In this document: in pieces, positions 5,349-8,103 of the stretch | How the letters are laid out: the number at the start of each line of letters is the position of its first letter | How positions within the stretch are numbered: the first letter of the stretch is position 1 | NCBI GenBank assembly: GCA_016791325.1 | Contig: JAEUMU010000219.1 | Coordinates: 1 to 8,103, forward strand | Reading direction: 5' to 3' | DNA from: Hyphomonadaceae bacterium | GTDB lineage: Bacteria > Pseudomonadota > Alphaproteobacteria > Caulobacterales > Aquidulcibacteraceae | DNA: 8,103 nt | The notes under the pieces: model-generated | The model's input: only the letters and a program-made list of their open reading frames with translations | The model's database searches: none | What the model was told of the DNA's origin: nothing | Position numbers and translations under genes: made by a program

Positions 5349-6092
5349 ATGCCCGCCCGCAACGCGACCTGCGCCGTTATAGGCGCGGGCGATTTTATCG
5401 GCGCCGCCATCGCCAAGAAATTCGCCGCCGAGGGCTACGCCGTGTTCGCCGGGCGGCGCTCAGCCGAAAAGCTCGCCCCGCTGAAGGCGGAAATCGAGGC
5501 GGCGGGCGGCATGTGCTTCGCGCGCGCGCTGGATGCGCGCAAGGAAGACGATATCACCGCGTTTCTGAGCGAAGCAGATGCGCATGCGCCACTGGAGGTG
5601 GTGATCGCCAATCCGGGCGCCAACGTGAATTTCCCGCTCTTGGACACCACGGAGCGCGTCTTCTTCAAAGTGTGGGAAATGGCCTGCAAGGCGGGCTTTC
5701 TCACTGGGCGTGAGGCGGCGCGGATCATGCTGAAACACGGGCGCGGCTCGATCTTCTTCACAGGCGCGACGGCGAGCGTGCGCGGCGGGGCCGGCTATGC
5801 CGCTTTCGCCAGCGCCAAGGCGGGCCTGCGCATGGTGGCGCAATCCATGGCGCGCGAACTCGGGCCGAAGAACATCCATGTGGCGCATCTGATCATTGAT
5901 GCCGGCGTGGACACCGCCTTCGTGCGCGAACGCATCGCCGCCGCGCGCGGCGCGGAAGCGGCGGCGAACGTACCGGAAGACATGCTGATGAAGCCGGCTT
6001 CGATCGCGGAAACGTATTGGGCGCTGCATCAACAGACGCGCGACGCCTGGACGTTTGAACTGGATTTGCGCCCCTATGCGGAGAAGTGGTGA
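5349..6092 (+). CDS. SDR-fold protein lacking the catalytic tyrosine
   Basis: A 247-residue short-chain dehydrogenase/reductase. Seen: nucleotide loop GAGDFIGAAIA (12-22), a variant of TGxxxGIG; ANPGAN (87-92) in place of NNAG; FFTGATAS (136-143); then YAAFASAKAGL (150-160), where the expected YxxxK motif reads F153-A-S-A-K157. The Lys is kept and the Tyr proton donor is Phe. By spacing, the catalytic Ser position also seems to be Ala140 or Thr141. From memory, this matches a described SDR subgroup (CDD SDR_c10) with Phe for Tyr and an imperfect glycine motif. It may bind NAD(P) without classical redox chemistry, or use another donor such as nearby Tyr150. It is controlled by the divergent HxlR gene and its TGA overlaps the next ATG (TGATG). 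Confidence 0.9.
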   Translation: MPARNATCAVIGAGDFIGAAIAKKFAAEGYAVFAGRRSAEKLAPLKAEIEAAGGMCFARALDARKEDDITAFLSEADAHAPLEVVIANPGANVNFPLLDTTERVFFKVWEMACKAGFLTGREAARIMLKHGRGSIFFTGATASVRGGAGYAAFASAKAGLRMVAQSMARELGPKNIHVAHLIIDAGVDTAFVRERIAAARGAEAAANVPEDMLMKPASIAETYWALHQQTRDAWTFELDLRPYAEKW

Positions 6093-6697
6093 TGGCGGAA
6101 GCTGAGTTTCTGTTCGATTTCGGCAGCCCGAACGCTTATCTGGCGCACAAGATCATTCCCGGCATCGAAGCACGCACGGGAGGGCGGTTTATCTATACGC
6201 CAATCCTGCTGGGCGGCTTGTTCAAGCTGACAGGCAATCAGGCGCCGATGATGGCGTTCGCCAACATTCCCAACAAGATCGCGTACGAGATGCTGGAGCT
6301 GCGTCGTTTCGTGGCGCGCCACAAGCTCGGCGCTTTCAAGATGAACCCGCATTTTCCGGTGAACACGCTGATGCTGATGCGCGCGGCGGTGGCGGCGGAA
6401 ATGGACGGCGTGCTGGGCGCTTATGTGGACGCCGCGTTTCATCATATGTGGGAAGAGCCAAAAAAGATGGACGATCCCGCCGTGGCCTTGGCGGCGTTGA
6501 GCGCTTCGGGGCTGGACGGCGAACGGCTGCTGGCGCGCGCGCAGGACGCGGATGTGAAGGCAAAACTCGTCGCCAACACGGAAGCGGCGGCCAAACGCGG
6601 CGCCTTCGGCAGCCCGACCTTCTTCGTGGGCGAGGATATCTATTTTGGCAAAAACACGCTGCGCGAGGTGGAAGAAGCGCTCGCGCAGCGTGGCTGA
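6092..6697 (+). CDS. 2-hydroxychromene-2-carboxylate isomerase family protein (DsbA/kappa-GST fold)
   Basis: A 201-residue thioredoxin-fold protein. Seen: FLFDFGSPNAYLA (6-18), where Ser12 takes the place of the CxxC Cys and matches the glutathione-activating Ser of kappa GST and HCCA isomerase. A helical insert follows (about 55-160), then GSPTFFVGEDIYFGKNTL (173-190) with the cis-Pro175 loop and the typical FG-x-x-x-L end. Known: the founding enzyme isomerises a naphthalene-pathway intermediate using glutathione, but many relatives sit outside aromatic pathways, and no ring-cleavage genes are visible here. Start: the ATG at 6092, with GGAG at 6080-6083 and a one-base overlap with the SDR stop, is preferred over the GTG at 6086. 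Second gene of the HxlR-linked operon. No signal peptide, so cytosolic. Confidence 0.9.
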   Translation: MAEAEFLFDFGSPNAYLAHKIIPGIEARTGGRFIYTPILLGGLFKLTGNQAPMMAFANIPNKIAYEMLELRRFVARHKLGAFKMNPHFPVNTLMLMRAAVAAEMDGVLGAYVDAAFHHMWEEPKKMDDPAVALAALSASGLDGERLLARAQDADVKAKLVANTEAAAKRGAFGSPTFFVGEDIYFGKNTLREVEEALAQRG

Positions 6698-6705
6698 GCG
6701 CTCAG
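6694..6705. terminator. 12-base palindrome at convergent stops, possible weak terminator
   Basis: CTGAGCGCTCAG is a perfect palindrome that contains the TGA of the isomerase gene and the reversed TGA of the membrane protein gene. As RNA it gives only a 4-base stem with a 4-base loop, followed by GGUUUU on the plus strand. It is the only terminator-like structure seen at this junction and is weak. Confidence 0.25.
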
Positions 6706-6956
6706 GTTTTCGGAGCCCCGCGCAGCTGCTTCTGCACCGGCCACTCGCTGAACACGAACCAAAGGAACACAAACAGGTTCACTAAGGGCACGAGCAACAG
6801 CAGCGAAAGCCAGCCGGAATGGCCCGCTTTGCTGAAAATCCGCCACCAGCAGAAAATGAAGAAGGCGATGATCAGGAGATACACGATCCCCATCGCGCCC
6901 ATCATGCCGGCCAGTGCGCCGCTGGGATCGCCGCCGTAATTGTCATAGCTGTTCAT
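6702..6956 (-). CDS. Small two-helix membrane protein, unknown function
   Basis: An 84-residue protein. Seen: a Gly/Asp/Tyr-rich start ([13 protein letters not shown]), a first hydrophobic helix at about 17-39 ending in CWWRIF, then FSKAGHSGW (41-49) and a second helix at about 50-70 ([16 protein letters not shown]), followed by SEWPV and a short basic tail. The K-A-G-x-x-G-W turn between two helices with a proline-valine-asparagine in the second recurs in small bacterial inner-membrane proteins of unknown role. Start: the frame is open further upstream, but this ATG has a strong GGGAGGG site about 5 bases before it. The gene converges on the isomerase gene with only 4 bases between stops and diverges from rlmN. 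Confidence 0.8.
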   Translation of the reverse strand: MNSYDNYGGDPSGALAGMMGAMGIVYLLIIAFFIFCWWRIFSKAGHSGWLSLLLLVPLVNLFVFLWFVFSEWPVQKQLRGAPKT

Positions 6957-6966
6957 GGTTTCCCTC
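6957..6966 (-). promoter_or_regulatory. Strong purine-rich ribosome site of the small membrane protein
   Basis: On the minus strand AGGGGAGGGAAACC runs directly up to the ATG. It is one of the best Shine-Dalgarno matches in the window and decides the start in favour of residue MNSYDN. Confidence 0.7.
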
Positions 6967-6982
6967 CCCTCGAGAGAACGTG

Positions 6983-7006
6983 AAGCGTAACTGCAAAAAG
7001 CGTCAC
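6983..7006. repeat. Direct repeat of 9 bases with 15-base period
   Basis: AAGCGTAAC (6983-6991) and AAGCGTCAC (6998-7006) differ at one base and repeat at 15-base intervals in the gap upstream of the small membrane protein gene. It may be a regulator site, or chance. A run of seven G follows at 7033-7039. Confidence 0.3.
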
Positions 7007-7046
7007 GGCAAGGCTTACCGCAGCGCACCACAGGGGGGGTTGGGGA

Positions 7047-7075
7047 TTGCGGCGATGCGGCATCGTCCCCATAAC
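7047..7075 (+). promoter_or_regulatory. Candidate rlmN promoter, giving a near-leaderless mRNA
   Basis: TTGCGG (7047-7052) and CATAAC (7070-7075; four of six matches to TATAAT) are 17 bases apart. Transcription would start near 7082-7085, at or just before the ATG at 7085. No Shine-Dalgarno is visible before that ATG, which fits leaderless translation. Confidence 0.45.
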
Positions 7076-7084
7076 CCGGCGCGT

Positions 7085-8103
7085 ATGAGCACGCCCCCTA
7101 CCCTCCCCTCCCTGGCCGGCCTCTCCAAGCCAGCGCTGATGGAAAAGCTCGTCGCCATCGGCGTGGAGCCGAAGAAGGCGAAGATGCGCGCCGAACAGCT
7201 GTGGCGCTGGATCTATCATTACGGCGTCACCGATTTCGCGGCCATGACCAACGTGGCCAAGGAACTGCGCGCGGCGCTGGCGGAACACTACACGCTGGCG
7301 CGCCCGGAGATCGTCACGCAGCAGATCAGCACCGACGGCACGCGCAAATGGCTGATCCGGTTCGGCCCTGGCGTTGAGGGCGAGGCGGTTTTCATTCCGG
7401 GCGTGGGGCGCGCGGGCGCGCTGTGCGTTTCGAGCCAGGTGGGATGCACGCTGAACTGCACGTTTTGCCATACCGGCACGCAGAAGCTGGTGCGCAATCT
7501 CACCGCCGCGGAAATCGTGACGCAAGTGATGATCGCGCGCGACGCGCTAAGCGAGTGGCCAACGGCAGAGCGGCCCTTAAACGACGGTGATCGCCAGCTG
7601 ACCAACATCGTGTTCATGGGCATGGGCGAGCCGCTCTATAATCTCGACAACGTCGCCGAGGCGATCGACACCATCGCCGACGGCGACGGTATTTCCATCG
7701 GCCGCCGGCGCATCACGGTATCGACCGCCGGCGTGGCGCCGAAGATAAAGGAATTGGGCGAGCGCACCGGCGCAATGCTGGCGATTTCACTGCACGCGAC
7801 CAATGATGAGTTGCGCAATCAGCTGGTGCCGCTGAACAAGAAATACGATCTGGAAGAATTGTTCGCCGCCATCCGCGCCTATCCCCAGCTTTCCAACGCC
7901 AAGCGCGTGACGTTCGAATATGTGATGCTGAAGGGCGTCAACGATACGCTCCCGGAAGCGAAAGCGCTGGTGAAGCTGCTGGCGGGCATTCCCGCCAAGA
8001 TCAACCTCATTCCGTTCAATCCCTGGCCGGGCAGTCCCTATGCGTGTTCTGACTGGGAGACGATCGAGCGCTTCGCCGAAGTGCTGAACCGCGCCGGCTA
8101 TTC
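7085..8103 (+). CDS. rlmN: Dual-specificity 23S rRNA/tRNA adenine-C2 methyltransferase RlmN (partial, C-terminus cut off)
   Basis: A radical-SAM enzyme that puts a methyl on C2 of A2503 in 23S rRNA and A37 in a set of tRNAs. Seen: 339 residues before the right edge. The N-terminal helical domain has [15 protein letters not shown], then [10 protein letters not shown] with Cys114 (the catalytic Cys, E. coli Cys118) and the 4Fe-4S motif CxxxCxxC as Cys121, Cys125, Cys128 ([12 protein letters not shown]). GMGEP (179-183) is the SAM-binding motif, followed by [29 protein letters not shown] and [14 protein letters not shown]. The C-terminal Cys that carries the transient methyl should lie just beyond the window. 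An insert of roughly 15 residues before the GMGEP strand ([17 protein letters not shown]) is typical of alphaproteobacterial forms as I recall them. No ribosome site precedes the ATG. Confidence 0.96.
   Translation, partial: MSTPPTLPSLAGLSKPALMEKLVAIGVEPKKAKMRAEQLWRWIYHYGVTDFAAMTNVAKELRAALAEHYTLARPEIVTQQISTDGTRKWLIRFGPGVEGEAVFIPGVGRAGALCVSSQVGCTLNCTFCHTGTQKLVRNLTAAEIVTQVMIARDALSEWPTAERPLNDGDRQLTNIVFMGMGEPLYNLDNVAEAIDTIADGDGISIGRRRITVSTAGVAPKIKELGERTGAMLAISLHATNDELRNQLVPLNKKYDLEELFAAIRAYPQLSNAKRVTFEYVMLKGVNDTLPEAKALVKLLAGIPAKINLIPFNPWPGSPYACSDWETIERFAEVLNRAGY

Noticed and set aside
7031..7045. Possible G-quadruplex in the run of seven G followed by four G
   Set aside because: Only two G tracts are close together; four are needed for a plausible intramolecular quadruplex.
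6953..7525. Minus-strand 190-residue open frame opposite rlmN
   Set aside because: Arg/His/Ala-rich with no motif; the plus strand carries the full RlmN radical-SAM signature.
1..8103. Defence island, toxin-antitoxin, CRISPR or mobile element
   Set aside because: No transposase, integrase, nuclease, toxin-like pair, regular repeat array or composition shift was seen on either strand.

Overview
The window is GC-rich chromosomal DNA, about two-thirds G+C by eye, with strong G/C preference at third codon positions and long open shadow frames on the opposite strands. The gene families, small lipoproteins and weak Shine-Dalgarno sites fit an alphaproteobacterium, perhaps of the Caulobacterales/Hyphomonadales type. 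That placement is inferred from style, not from a marker gene. I see no insertion sequence, phage gene, CRISPR array, tRNA or rRNA. No stretch over 300 bases lacks a gene; the longest gaps are about 113 and 128 bases.

Left part (1-2434, minus strand): three genes read leftwards. They are a zinc-free NADPH:quinone oxidoreductase-type dehydrogenase, a membrane isoprenylcysteine-methyltransferase-like protein coupled to it by an ATGA overlap, and an alpha/beta-hydrolase with a lipoprotein-type signal that runs off the left edge.

Middle (2548-4817, plus strand): five tightly packed genes. They are a small two- or three-helix membrane protein, an isoaspartyl peptidase/L-asparaginase of the Ntn-hydrolase type (ATGA overlap), two tandem MliC-like lipoproteins that are diverged copies of each other, and a minimal SpoU/TrmH RNA methyltransferase that starts inside the stop codon of the second lipoprotein. 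The last gene overlaps the end of a convergent HxlR-type regulator.

Right-centre (4814-6697): the HxlR regulator (minus) diverges from a two-gene plus-strand operon. That operon encodes an SDR-fold protein with Phe in place of the catalytic Tyr and a DsbA/kappa-GST-like 2-hydroxychromene-2-carboxylate isomerase family protein. The 73-base divergent gap holds two interlocking inverted repeats with CAAGAC/GTCTTG half-sites, a good candidate operator. This regulated cassette is the most interesting part of the window.

Right end (6702-8103): a small two-helix membrane protein (minus), then divergently rlmN, the radical-SAM 23S rRNA/tRNA adenine-C2 methyltransferase, cut by the right edge. A promoter-like pair ends so close to the rlmN start codon that its mRNA may be leaderless.

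Most of the window is ordinary accessory and housekeeping content. I do not see a convincing new defence or mobile system. The best leads are the HxlR/SDR/isomerase cassette and the tandem MliC-like pair.
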